From: Methanocorpusculum sp.
GTDB lineage: Archaea > Halobacteriota > Methanomicrobia > Methanomicrobiales > Methanocorpusculaceae
Direction of reading: 5' to 3'
Assembly: GCA_029987115.1 (NCBI GenBank)
Contig: DALTWK010000003.1
Coordinates: 53,105-117,104, forward strand
DNA: 64,000 bases
A model generated the notes under the pieces. That model was not told the DNA's origin, did no database searches, and worked only from the letters and a program-made list of their open reading frames with translations. The position numbers were made by a program, and so were the translations under genes. Every line of letters starts with the position of its first letter. The first letter of the stretch is position 1. Of the stretch, positions 50,643-59,413 are shown piece by piece.

Positions 50643-51478
50643 ATGAATGAAGAATAGTTACGCAGAATTGCATCTTCTAGCAATTCTGGGTTTTCATCCA
50701 GCAGAGATTCCATGGAAAACGCTACCATCCGATTCCGTTCCGCAGATGAAAATAAATTTCTCGCCACTTCTTTTTTCTGACGCATTGGTTTGAATGATAG
50801 GTCCGTTTCTGTGTCCCAGAATACCAATCCATCAGCAGTTGCAGGATGTACACGCCAGATATGTGATGTTAATTGTTTTTCAATAATCTCTGCCGATGTT
50901 AATTCTAGACCAATCGGTTCAAGCATACCTGCCATTCCACGGACCATGTTCCAGAGGAAACTTTTTGCCGAAACTTCAAAAACAGGATATCCGTCAGTTC
51001 CAGCGAAGACTTCCGCTTTTGTCACTGTCCGCATCGGGTCTCTTCCTATCTCCATTTTGGAAAAACCGCTGAAGTCATGCGTTCCAACAAATAATTTCGC
51101 AGCTTCATTCATTTTTTCTATGTTGAGTTTATGGGGGTAGAAATACCGGTAGGTACGAATTCCCGCATGGAATCGAGGATTAAAATCATCATCAACCTTT
51201 GTGTATCCATGGCACCAGATGTCCTCAGGGAGATAGAAATTTATTGCTTCACAGAATCGGTCAGGATTGTTGACGGTGACAGAAATAAGCTGTTTTCGTG
51301 CCGAGACTCCCTTGTCGGTTCTTCCTGCTGTTCTAAAGGATGCGCTTTTTGCATCCTCCCATGCTCCGCATGAGATTCCTGCTTTGATGAATTCACCTTC
51401 AACAGTCCGCTTATCCGGCTGATATTGCGATCCGGAAAAATTCGTGCCGATGTATCCAATCAACAGTGCAAGTTTCAT
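50639..51478 (-). CDS. truA: tRNA pseudouridine synthase A
   Basis: A 279-residue TruA/Pus3-type enzyme making pseudouridine in the tRNA anticodon arm (positions 38-40 in the well-studied members). The catalytic aspartate is Asp55 in FRTAGRTDKGVSA; further motifs are FHAGIRTYRYFYP and SFLWNMVRGMAGML. Its start overlaps the PHP gene stop (ATGA), so the two are co-transcribed. Confidence 0.94.
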   Translation of the reverse strand: MKLALLIGYIGTNFSGSQYQPDKRTVEGEFIKAGISCGAWEDAKSASFRTAGRTDKGVSARKQLISVTVNNPDRFCEAINFYLPEDIWCHGYTKVDDDFNPRFHAGIRTYRYFYPHKLNIEKMNEAAKLFVGTHDFSGFSKMEIGRDPMRTVTKAEVFAGTDGYPVFEVSAKSFLWNMVRGMAGMLEPIGLELTSAEIIEKQLTSHIWRVHPATADGLVFWDTETDLSFKPMRQKKEVARNLFSSAERNRMVAFSMESLLDENPELLEDAILRNYSSFI

Positions 51479-52173
51479 GACCGTTTGTGACCGAGGAGTT
51501 TTCCTGCGTATTTTTTGATTTTTCGTTTTACGTTATTTGCAGATTCAAGTGCATATGTCTTGCTTGGTGTTTTGACGCAAGTTGCTTTGATTTTTCCCTC
51601 TTTTATGGATTTGAAGATACTGTCTATACTTCTTTCTTCCGCATCAATGAGGTTTATTCCATTTCCAACAAATTCACATTCATGTGCATCAGATCCAGCG
51701 GTTATCGGTTTATTCAGTTCCTTTGCTTTCTTTGCCGCCGCTTCATTGGATGTATTGAAATAATATCTGCTGTTATAGGCTTCGAGAGCATCTGCCATGG
51801 ATAATGCATCTTCTTCGTGCAGTCCAACTGCATGGCGAAACATATGATATGGGTGTGGAATAATTACGAGACATCCGTCTTCTTTTGCTTCACGTATTGT
51901 TTCCGCCGCACTTTTTCCCGGTTCATACTCTTTTGTTGTTCCGAGAACCAATACATGTCCGCTTTTTGTTGACACTTCGATTCCTGGTATTATGAGAATA
52001 CCCGGGTTTTCAAGTGCTATTGCTTCCTTTGCACCTGTTGTTGTGTCATGGTCGGTAATTGCAATTGCATCAAATCCGCGTTTTTTCGCCATATCAATGA
52101 TTGCTGTTACGGGACAGTGTCCATCTGCCGATGCTTCCGTGTGGATATGCAAATCACATTTTATCTGAGGCAT
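51475..52173 (-). CDS. PHP-domain metal-dependent phosphoesterase
   Basis: A 232-residue PHP-fold protein with histidine/aspartate metal sites: DLHIHTEASADGHC at the N-terminus, AITDHDTT, PGIEVSTKSGHVLVLG, IIPHPYH and AGSDAHEC. Related enzymes include nucleotide and histidinol-phosphate phosphatases and a 3',5'-nucleotide phosphatase type. The substrate is unknown. A lysine-rich C-terminus follows. Upstream partner of truA. Confidence 0.9.
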   Translation of the reverse strand: MPQIKCDLHIHTEASADGHCPVTAIIDMAKKRGFDAIAITDHDTTTGAKEAIALENPGILIIPGIEVSTKSGHVLVLGTTKEYEPGKSAAETIREAKEDGCLVIIPHPYHMFRHAVGLHEEDALSMADALEAYNSRYYFNTSNEAAAKKAKELNKPITAGSDAHECEFVGNGINLIDAEERSIDSIFKSIKEGKIKATCVKTPSKTYALESANNVKRKIKKYAGKLLGHKRS

Positions 52174-52220
52174 ATTGGGATAACTACTAATTTGTCGTGA
52201 ATCCTATTATAAGAATAAGT

Positions 52221-53648
52221 ATGCACGTTCTTTTTCCAACCGGTAGGCAGAGTGTTGACACGCTTGCCTCTGTTCTCAAGGGTATTTCCGGATTTACCCA
52301 TGAAATACTAGTAACTGGGGAGATTGCTTCCTTCCTTTCTCCGGCAGTCTTGTCGTCACTATTAGCCGAGCACCACGCTGATTGTGTTGTTGTGTCAGGT
52401 ATGTGTACTGCTGATTTTTCAGCGGTGGAAAAAGAATGGGATGTGCCGATTTATCGCGGAACCCGTCATGCAGCAGATATGCGTCTCTGTATTCCGCTTC
52501 TCCTTTCCAATAAGTTATCAAAAAGCCAGCCTGCGGATATGCTTTTGGATGACGAACGTCGCAAAGAAGCTGAAGGAAAGCTTCTCATGCTGGAGAAAAA
52601 CGCTACGTATTCCTATGAGATTCGTCACATCAAATTCGGAAAGACATCGCGGATTAAGGTTCTTGCGGAAATTATGGATGCCCATCGCCACCCGACCTTG
52701 CGCGAGGCTGCTCTTCAACTCCTCTCCCATGGTGCAGATGGTGTGGATCTCGGGTTTGGATTTGATGCAACCCCTGAAGACGTTAAACGATGCTTTACGG
52801 AGCTCTCAGATTTGGATTGTATCCTATCTATCGACACTCAGAATCCCGATCTCATTCGTGCATCACTTTTCCGTGCAGATATTGTCTTTTCTGTGACTGC
52901 CTCAACATTGCCACTATTGGCAAAAGATTTGAAAAAGTTCGGAACAGTTGTGGTTGCAATTCCGCAGGAGGGTACTACTTTGGACGAGACGGTTCGGAAA
53001 ATAAAGGATGCAGGAATAAATCAGGTTTTTGCCGATCCGCTTCTTCAACCTCCGTTATCCGGAATGACCGAGTCACTTGCGTCATATCTTCCTGAATATG
53101 GGGCCCCCAAGGTAATGGGTTGTGTGAATGTCACAGAGTTGATTGATGCCGACAGTCCTGGTGTCTGTGCTCTGCTTGCCGCATCTGCTGCAGAAACCCA
53201 TTGTGCTGCCGTTCTGGTCTCAGAACATTCCGACAAGACATCTGGGGCGTGTGCTGAAATGCGCCGTGCTGTTGATATGATGCAGCTCTCACGTGACCGC
53301 CCCTATCCGAAAGATGTGGGATATGATGTGTTCTCTATCAAAGAAAAACGAAAACGGCGTGAACCGGTTCCGAAATATGACTCTATTCGTGATGTGGAGG
53401 GTATTCCCGAGAATCTATCGTTTGACCCCCGCGGAAGTTTCCGTATCGGGGTTGAAAATGGGAAAATTGTTGCTGTCAGAAGGGGACATGCAATACGTGG
53501 TACAACAGCCGAAGAAGTCTTTACAGCTATTCTTGCTGAAGATGGTGTTTCCTTGCTGGACCATGCGGGTTATTTAGGTAAAGAACTCTATAAGGCCGAA
53601 CTTTCCATTCGGTTCGGCAGGAGTTTCGAACAGGACGGACCTTTCTAA
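52221..53648 (+). CDS. Dihydropteroate synthase-like protein (archaeal)
   Basis: A 475-residue protein with a TIM-barrel related to dihydropteroate synthase and methyltetrahydropterin-binding domains: KVLAEIMDAHRHPTLREAAL, GADGVDLGFGFDATPE, LSIDTQNPDLIRAS. The N-terminus MHVLFPTGRQSVDTLA is typical of the methanogen family I recall as dihydropteroate synthase-related; the ATG at 52221 was chosen over the GTG at 52197. It may act in tetrahydromethanopterin synthesis; the true reaction is unproven. Convergent with the NERD gene. Confidence 0.85.
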   Translation: MHVLFPTGRQSVDTLASVLKGISGFTHEILVTGEIASFLSPAVLSSLLAEHHADCVVVSGMCTADFSAVEKEWDVPIYRGTRHAADMRLCIPLLLSNKLSKSQPADMLLDDERRKEAEGKLLMLEKNATYSYEIRHIKFGKTSRIKVLAEIMDAHRHPTLREAALQLLSHGADGVDLGFGFDATPEDVKRCFTELSDLDCILSIDTQNPDLIRASLFRADIVFSVTASTLPLLAKDLKKFGTVVVAIPQEGTTLDETVRKIKDAGINQVFADPLLQPPLSGMTESLASYLPEYGAPKVMGCVNVTELIDADSPGVCALLAASAAETHCAAVLVSEHSDKTSGACAEMRRAVDMMQLSRDRPYPKDVGYDVFSIKEKRKRREPVPKYDSIRDVEGIPENLSFDPRGSFRIGVENGKIVAVRRGHAIRGTTAEEVFTAILAEDGVSLLDHAGYLGKELYKAELSIRFGRSFEQDGPF

Positions 53649-54250
53649 CGTCCACGTTTTTTATCGGAACGTCTCCGTTGTTTTGTTTCTTTGATTTCTG
53701 ACAAATGCTGTTCTGTCGCTTTCTTTCCTGAGGGGAGTTTTTCCGCTTTCCGGATAAGTTCGGTTAACAATTCATCAGGTATTTTCTCCTCTGTATGCAG
53801 TTGTTCAATTGTTTTTTCCAAGTTGGAAGTTTTCACGAGCAACGCCCCATATCCAGTTTCTGCGTTTTGAAGGTCGCATTCATCGTTGAAGACAATAATA
53901 GATTTGCAAAGGTTTGTATTTACTTGGAAGTAGTCGGCTGCTGCACCCAGATGTTTTCTGTTCTGCTGGACGGGATTTGTAAAAGATATGACGTGGCCAT
54001 CGCCTGTTTTCGTCCAGAGCCGGTCTCCTGCTTTTCCGGAGACAGTACCTGTCATGTGCTTACTTTCTATGATGAAAATACCGGAAGATGAGATGAAAAG
54101 TGCATCGATTTCAGTTAGACGTCTCTCTGCAGTTGGGATGAAGAGGGGTTCTGATGATACAAATGATTTCTGATTATTCCCGCATTTTCGGAGGTGTTCC
54201 CTTATGCGTACCTCTTCTTCCTTTCCGCGAAGTTCTGTCAGTTCAGTCAT
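53645..54250 (-). CDS. NERD-domain nuclease-like protein
   Basis: A 201-residue protein. Residues 40-150 form a NERD domain with the restriction-endonuclease-like core: EIDALFISSSGIFIIESKHM (Asp and ExK residues) and RLWTKT. The C-terminus is a basic tail rich in Lys/Arg (KQRRRSDKKRGR), suited to nucleic-acid contact. It overlaps the HAD gene by 8 nt. NERD proteins are often plasmid- or virus-linked; here it appears fixed among housekeeping genes. Function unknown. Confidence 0.85.
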   Translation of the reverse strand: MTELTELRGKEEEVRIREHLRKCGNNQKSFVSSEPLFIPTAERRLTEIDALFISSSGIFIIESKHMTGTVSGKAGDRLWTKTGDGHVISFTNPVQQNRKHLGAAADYFQVNTNLCKSIIVFNDECDLQNAETGYGALLVKTSNLEKTIEQLHTEEKIPDELLTELIRKAEKLPSGKKATEQHLSEIKETKQRRRSDKKRGR

Positions 54251-55058
54251 GATTCAGCTTGGAAACAATATCTTCAATTTCTCTAATGTCTTTAATTATG
54301 AAATCGGCGGTTCTTTTGAGAATATCTGGTGCTTTGCTCTGTTGCAGTGATAATACAGCAATATCTGCCGCTCGCATAGCAGATAAATCATTGATTCCGT
54401 CACCAACCATCATTACAACGTCGTATTCCTGTTTCAGGCTGGTAACGACATCTGCTTTTCTAATTGGTGTTGCGACTCCGTGAACCCTGCTTCTCGGAAT
54501 GCCGATGTTATCAGCTACCAGTTCAAGTTTCTCGGTTCTGTCCCCCGATGCAATGAAGGAAGCAATTCCTTTCTGGCTGAGGTGAGATAGTAGGTCTTTA
54601 ACACCTGGGAAAGGATATCCGGCTGAGGCAATGCCATATTCAATTGAATTTGTTCTTGAGTTAACGATGAGTCCGGCGTTCAATGCAAACAGATAATTCT
54701 CTTTTTTTATCTTATTTCTACAGGTTTGGACTGCGAGTTGCAAGTCTCCTACTGTAGCATTCTTGTCAGAATGAAGTAGTTTTTCAACACGTGTTGCATC
54801 AATAATGCGACGTCCACATGAGATGCTAAAACTGATGTTGTTATTCTTTATCCATGAAGATAGGAGTGTCTCTCCATTACTTTCCAGAAGATCTCCAGTA
54901 ACAATATTCAAAATGACCAGAAGTCTATCTGGGTCTTCAAACGTGAGGAGAGTGGTTTCAACCGAATTATTCAGGAGTTCGTGTGATTTGATATCAGTAA
55001 CTTCCCGTACGGTTTTAAGCAGTGTTCCTGCACTGTCGAAGACAATGGCTACGGTCAT
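54243..55058 (-). CDS. HAD-superfamily protein resembling a soluble P-type ATPase domain
   Basis: A 271-residue HAD protein. Motif I is VFDSAGTLLK, with the nucleophile Asp8 but Ala at the general-acid position, as in P-type ATPases (DKTGT). Motif II is FIASGD, motif III the lysine in PIRKADVV, motif IV GDGINDLSAMRAADIAV. A small cap-like insertion separates them. Archaeal soluble P-type-ATPase-like phosphatases are the nearest known group. Substrate unknown. First gene of the leftward pair with NERD. Confidence 0.88.
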   Translation of the reverse strand: MTVAIVFDSAGTLLKTVREVTDIKSHELLNNSVETTLLTFEDPDRLLVILNIVTGDLLESNGETLLSSWIKNNNISFSISCGRRIIDATRVEKLLHSDKNATVGDLQLAVQTCRNKIKKENYLFALNAGLIVNSRTNSIEYGIASAGYPFPGVKDLLSHLSQKGIASFIASGDRTEKLELVADNIGIPRSRVHGVATPIRKADVVTSLKQEYDVVMMVGDGINDLSAMRAADIAVLSLQQSKAPDILKRTADFIIKDIREIEDIVSKLNHD

Positions 55059-55179
55059 AATTTCTGTATCTAACTTTGATTGCAGATGCTATAAAGAGTG
55101 CTCTTTGTTAAATCGTATGTTATTCCCGAATTGAAAGAAAAACCGAAAATTGAAATTTTCAAACATCAAATAACAACAC

Positions 55180-55611
55180 ATGTCCTGCGTGGAAATCACT
55201 GATACAGTCCAACTCCATTTCAGAAGTATTCGCCCAAATGGAGAAATATTTGAAGACACGCATGAACAGGGTCCAATAACGGTCACTCTTGGTCAGAAAC
55301 AAATTAACCCCGTTTTCGAGGAAGCCCTTCTTGGGAAAGAGGAAGGGGAAACTGTTTCCGTAACTCTCCCTCCTGAAAAAGCATATGGGAAATTCAACAA
55401 GCATCTTATCATCCCGCTGAAGCGTAAAAAACTGAACCTCGATCACGAACCGAAAATTGGAGAAATCATTACTGTCGATGTTTTCAAAAAGAAGTGTCGT
55501 GTCATTGTCGCAGAAGTAACAGATACGAAAATCATAATAGACGGAAATCATCCGCTTGCAGGCGAGACGATTACGTATGAAATAACTCTTGTGAAAAATC
55601 TTGGTCACTAA
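55180..55611 (+). CDS. FKBP-type peptidyl-prolyl isomerase (SlyD-like)
   Basis: A 143-residue FKBP with an inserted chaperone flap. Segments: GEIFEDTHEQGPITVTLGQK, FEEALLGKEEGETVSVTLPP, EKAYGKFNKHLI, then the insert-in-flap region IGEIITVDVFKKKCRVIV and NHPLAGETITYEITL. It accelerates proline isomerisation and binds unfolded chains. No histidine-rich metal tail. Convergent with the helicase gene, 1 nt between stops. Confidence 0.93.
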   Translation: MSCVEITDTVQLHFRSIRPNGEIFEDTHEQGPITVTLGQKQINPVFEEALLGKEEGETVSVTLPPEKAYGKFNKHLIIPLKRKKLNLDHEPKIGEIITVDVFKKKCRVIVAEVTDTKIIIDGNHPLAGETITYEITLVKNLGH

Positions 55612-55612
55612 A

Positions 55613-57718
55613 TTAGTGGAGAAGATTCAGAACATCTCTCAAATGATAGTAATCCCTGATTGCCATCTCTTTTTTTATCGTAGCAGGAAGCAGAGGTGCA
55701 AATTTCCATACCGTGTCTGGAAGAGGAGGGAGTTCATCAGCAAGAATAGAGATGTCGGTATTTTCAACCTCACTCAGTACTCTCTCCACGGTGTTTCCTG
55801 CGTCAGATGTTTCAAATCCCCAAATACGGATGGCAAATGGTGTGGTTCGGTATTCGAGTCCTGGTAAAAGACGATTTTTCAGGAATAATGTCAAAACCTT
55901 ATTGGCTCGTTCTCCCGCGAATGTAGATACGGAAACCGACCAACCATCTTCTTCTGGTTCGGTCCTGATGTGGAGTTTTCGTGGAGAGAAATTTTTCGGA
56001 AGGCTGCAGATTAAATCACTCAGCAGTTCTCTTTCGGTTTCATGTAATGGGAGCAGTGTTTTTCCTCTGATAATGAGATGTTCTGTACTACGGGTTATCA
56101 GCTCCGATATCTCTGCCCCGCTACCCACACCGCCCCAAAATGGTCGTTTAAGTCCACGGTTGGCATATGTCGGTTCAATTAATGCACGGCGATGGGTGTC
56201 ATCCCTGTGAAGAAGACGCCAGGTTTTCCCTGTGAAACTGAAGATTTTCCCTGGGTCCCCTGCTACAAAACGTGAATCAAGGGTTCCAATAACAGTACCA
56301 TCCGGAAGAACTGCTAAATACCCGCCTGTGTCTGGGATGACTGAAAGAAGGTTTTTCCAGTTTGAATACCCCAGTTCTATTTCCGTTTTTGTTCCTGGGA
56401 AATATCGTGCTCCGTCACGCGAGAGATATGCATTTTCTTCGAGGAAGGTGAGTATTTCTTCAATGGTCTCTCCGTTGATTTGGGAAAACGGGGTTAGGGA
56501 TTGCAAATATGAGATAATCTGATTTCTCCCTTTTCCGAAGGAACGTTTGAGATAGAGGAAGAGTTGCTGAACAAGAACATCGCAGGGGAAATCCTGTGCC
56601 ATGAGTGATTCAGATTCATGGCGCATTGCCGATTCAACCGTTGCACAGGATGTCAGCAACTCGCAGACATTATTCAGAATGAACACCATTTGTGCTGGAC
56701 TCCCTCGCCTTCCCGTTCTTCCAAGACGCTGCAGAAATGATGCAACTGAAAGCGGAGTTCCATACTGCACCACCAAATCCAGTTCTCCAATATCGATGCC
56801 GAGTTCCATGGTACTCGTACAGATAACACATGTTCCACCATCCATTTCAAAAGAATTTTCTGCAGTTTTCCGCTCCTCAGCAGATATCGCGGAATGATGA
56901 ACGAAGACTCTGATCAACTGTTCTTTTAGGGGTGTCAGAAGTTTTTCTGCAAAACTTCTACTATCTACGAAAACGAGTGCTTTTTTACCACGGACGGCAT
57001 CTGCGATGAAATCTGCCTGTTTCAGAAAATTTGATTCAACGATAAATGAGAAGAGTTTCTTTGATGGGGGTGATGGTATTGCGACCAATTTCTGTTTCCG
57101 TTCCGGAGAGGAAAGCCAGTTCAGCAGATATTCCGGGTTCCCAACTGTTGCTGAAAGTCCTATTCTAATGATATTCTCATTGGAAAGAAATCCGAGTCGG
57201 TCAATCAAACATCTCAGATGTACTCCGCGGGAGTTTTCGATAAATGCATGGATTTCGTCGATGATGATAAAACGAAGGGAGGAAAATGTATCTGATGCAT
57301 CCTTTTCCCCTAAGAGGACCTCAAGCGATTCAGGGGTTGTAAGGAGAATATCCGGTTTTTCTTCCGATGAGAAATCCCACCTGTTTGTTTTTGTGATGTC
57401 TCCATGCTGGATAGCAACCTCAAGGCCTGAGCGTCTGCAGAGCCGGATTACACGTTCCGTTTGGTCGTTTATTAAAGCTTTCAGTGGTGATATATAGACA
57501 GCTGACAGTTTCCCAGTATGGTGTTTGAGAATCGCATCAATTACCGGAAGAAATGCCGCTTCTGTTTTTCCACCGGCTGTCGGTGCGAGAACAAGAATGT
57601 CGTATCCTTCGGAGATAGCGTTAATTGATTCCTCCTGCACCGGTCGCAGAGAATCCCAAGATAATTCCGAGATGAGAATCTCCTGCAGAACCGGATGAAG
57701 CGATTCAAATGTGGTCAT
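55613..57718 (-). CDS. Lhr-type superfamily 2 DNA helicase
   Basis: A 701-residue DEAD/DEAH helicase. Walker A APTAGGKT (45-52), motif Ia SPLKALINDQ, DEIH (154-157), SAT in GLSATVGNPE, and motif VI QRLGRTGRRGSP. After the two RecA domains a winged-helix-like section (ETIEEILTFLEENAYLSRDG) and a C-terminal domain of about 250 residues follow, as in Lhr-core helicases but shorter than full Lhr. Its start overlaps the thioredoxin stop (ATGA). It unwinds DNA or DNA/RNA hybrids by family analogy; role in the cell unknown. Confidence 0.88.
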   Translation of the reverse strand: MTTFESLHPVLQEILISELSWDSLRPVQEESINAISEGYDILVLAPTAGGKTEAAFLPVIDAILKHHTGKLSAVYISPLKALINDQTERVIRLCRRSGLEVAIQHGDITKTNRWDFSSEEKPDILLTTPESLEVLLGEKDASDTFSSLRFIIIDEIHAFIENSRGVHLRCLIDRLGFLSNENIIRIGLSATVGNPEYLLNWLSSPERKQKLVAIPSPPSKKLFSFIVESNFLKQADFIADAVRGKKALVFVDSRSFAEKLLTPLKEQLIRVFVHHSAISAEERKTAENSFEMDGGTCVICTSTMELGIDIGELDLVVQYGTPLSVASFLQRLGRTGRRGSPAQMVFILNNVCELLTSCATVESAMRHESESLMAQDFPCDVLVQQLFLYLKRSFGKGRNQIISYLQSLTPFSQINGETIEEILTFLEENAYLSRDGARYFPGTKTEIELGYSNWKNLLSVIPDTGGYLAVLPDGTVIGTLDSRFVAGDPGKIFSFTGKTWRLLHRDDTHRRALIEPTYANRGLKRPFWGGVGSGAEISELITRSTEHLIIRGKTLLPLHETERELLSDLICSLPKNFSPRKLHIRTEPEEDGWSVSVSTFAGERANKVLTLFLKNRLLPGLEYRTTPFAIRIWGFETSDAGNTVERVLSEVENTDISILADELPPLPDTVWKFAPLLPATIKKEMAIRDYYHLRDVLNLLH

Positions 57719-58056
57719 GAGCGAAATACTTCGTTCAGTTCTTCACGGAATTTTTCCTGGCTGACGAAGCCAACTTGGACTTTAACCACAGTCTTGTTTT
57801 TGATGAAAAGAACCGTTGGAATAGATGCAATGCAGAGTTCTTGTGCTATTCCCTGATTTTCATCTGAATTACATTTGCAGAACTGGACTTCTGGATATTC
57901 TTTTGATGTCTCTTCGAAAATAGGTGCAAACATTCTACAGGGTCCGCACCACTCTGCCCAGAAATCGACGACGACATTTGGAATCCCTAAGGTAAATGTG
58001 TTGAAATTGGTGTTGTCTAGATGCACAATCGGTTGCGCTTCTACTGGTGGGTTCAT
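57715..58056 (-). CDS. Thioredoxin
   Basis: A 113-residue thioredoxin with the active site FWAEWCGPCRMFAP (Cys37, Cys40), the cis-proline in IASIPTVLFI and a typical fold length. It reduces protein disulfides. It is translationally coupled to the Lhr-type helicase downstream, an unusual pair for a thioredoxin; whether the two cooperate is not known. Confidence 0.93.
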   Translation of the reverse strand: MNPPVEAQPIVHLDNTNFNTFTLGIPNVVVDFWAEWCGPCRMFAPIFEETSKEYPEVQFCKCNSDENQGIAQELCIASIPTVLFIKNKTVVKVQVGFVSQEKFREELNEVFRS

Positions 58057-58089
58057 ATATTATGTATGGGATGGATTATGAGATGAACA

Positions 58090-59130
58090 TTATTGCAATG
58101 AATAGTGAATTTCATCTGATGCAGGAACTAGGTTTCCCCCATCATCGAGTACCGAAATTGATCCATGTCCACAGCAGATGTAGAGTTTCTTTCCGTTCTT
58201 TTTCAATTCGGTATTGAGTTCCGATGCAAGACGGATCAGTTCTTTCCGTTCTTTTCTGGCAATGTCGCTGTCAACGTTCACAGAACCAATCATTGAATCT
58301 GCAATAGAACAGTAATCTGCCCGTTCCTTAGAAAGTGTTGCAAAATTGATGAATGCGTCACTGGTGAATAAGAGTCCTAGATTTGGTTCGTAGAGGAGAA
58401 TCTGACCAGCGATGTGTCCCCCGAGCGACTCCCATATTTCAAATTCCAAATCGCCGAATGTCAGGTGTTCGATAACCGGGAAAAGTCCTCTATATAAGAG
58501 GGGGTTGGTGCTGCATTCAATTACCGATTTAGGTATGTTCATCAGCGACATGGTGTTGATTGATGTTGTATAGAATTTTTCTAAAATATCCAGATTGTTT
58601 GTTGTGGTTCCGTAATTGCGGGTTCCGGAATCCAAGAGTGCTTTCGTTACCGGATGCATAATCGGTTTTATGGTGAAATATCCCGATGCTCCGCAGTGGT
58701 CGGCATCTCCATGGGTGCAAATTACGAGTCGCGTATCATCGAATCCACCCAGATTCAGGGTATTCAGCATATTCTCACAGTCCTTATAATAACATCCATA
58801 GCCTGTGTCAAGAACCAGTTTGCCGAGCGGGGTGATGAAAATATTGAGGTTTCCCCCTCCCGGAAGTTGGAATGAATAGAGGGTTATTGTGTCGGTCAGT
58901 TCAATTTTCTGATAGTCTGATGTAAAATTAGATCCAGTTGTCCCTCTAAGATATGTCCCGATTCGTCTCACTAATCCAAGATACTCTTCCGCTGCAATTC
59001 CTTCCTTTTCGCGGATTCGAATTGCTTTTTCGCCTTCACGAATGTATATCTGCCTCTCTTTTTTGGAAAGTGATGGAAGATATTGGTCAATTCCTGCCAT
59101 GAAACGGGTGGTGAAGTATCGGGGAATCAT
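58090..59130 (-). CDS. Metallo-beta-lactamase-fold hydrolase
   Basis: A 346-residue MBL-fold protein. Residues 95-110 (IFITPLGKLVLDTG) and the metal motif VICTHGDADHCGAS (His140, Asp142, His145) are clear; later ligands lie in LGGHIAGQILLYEPN and LFTSDAFINF, and CGHGS near the C-terminus. The 70-residue helical N-terminus is extra. Substrate unknown; glyoxalase II-like, nuclease or flavodiiron relatives are possible, the last excluded by lack of a flavodoxin domain. Confidence 0.88.
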   Translation of the reverse strand: MIPRYFTTRFMAGIDQYLPSLSKKERQIYIREGEKAIRIREKEGIAAEEYLGLVRRIGTYLRGTTGSNFTSDYQKIELTDTITLYSFQLPGGGNLNIFITPLGKLVLDTGYGCYYKDCENMLNTLNLGGFDDTRLVICTHGDADHCGASGYFTIKPIMHPVTKALLDSGTRNYGTTTNNLDILEKFYTTSINTMSLMNIPKSVIECSTNPLLYRGLFPVIEHLTFGDLEFEIWESLGGHIAGQILLYEPNLGLLFTSDAFINFATLSKERADYCSIADSMIGSVNVDSDIARKERKELIRLASELNTELKKNGKKLYICCGHGSISVLDDGGNLVPASDEIHYSLQ

Positions 59131-59312
59131 ACGTGTTTTTAGAATTTGGTTTTCTTCTCTTATATATCAGATGATATGATTTTATCCACACTCTTAATCT
59201 GCATCCAAAGGTTGATTATTCTGAAGGAAACGAACCGTTAAGCCGCTGAATGAAATGATTTCAGATATGATTCTCTATTGTATCATTTGTAGTATTCTTG
59301 CCGCAGATTTTG

Positions 59313-59334
59313 TCAGCAATTCGCGAATTGCTGA
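59313..59334. promoter_or_regulatory. 22-bp perfect palindrome upstream of the RecJ-like gene
   Basis: TCAGCAATTCG is followed at once by its exact reverse complement. It lies 80 bp before the RecJ-like ATG and 183 bp from the divergent MBL gene start. A second short repeat, AGAAAA/TTTTCT, follows at 59338-59350. A dimeric repressor operator fits best; a transcript hairpin with a CGCG tip is the alternative. The rest of the 283-bp gap is AT-rich without an ORF. Confidence 0.55.
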
Positions 59335-59413
59335 TAAAGAAAAGTTTTCTTCTGCTATTCATCGATATTAAGCACATCTTATCATCTACAAATTCAAATA
59401 CTACTATTAATTT

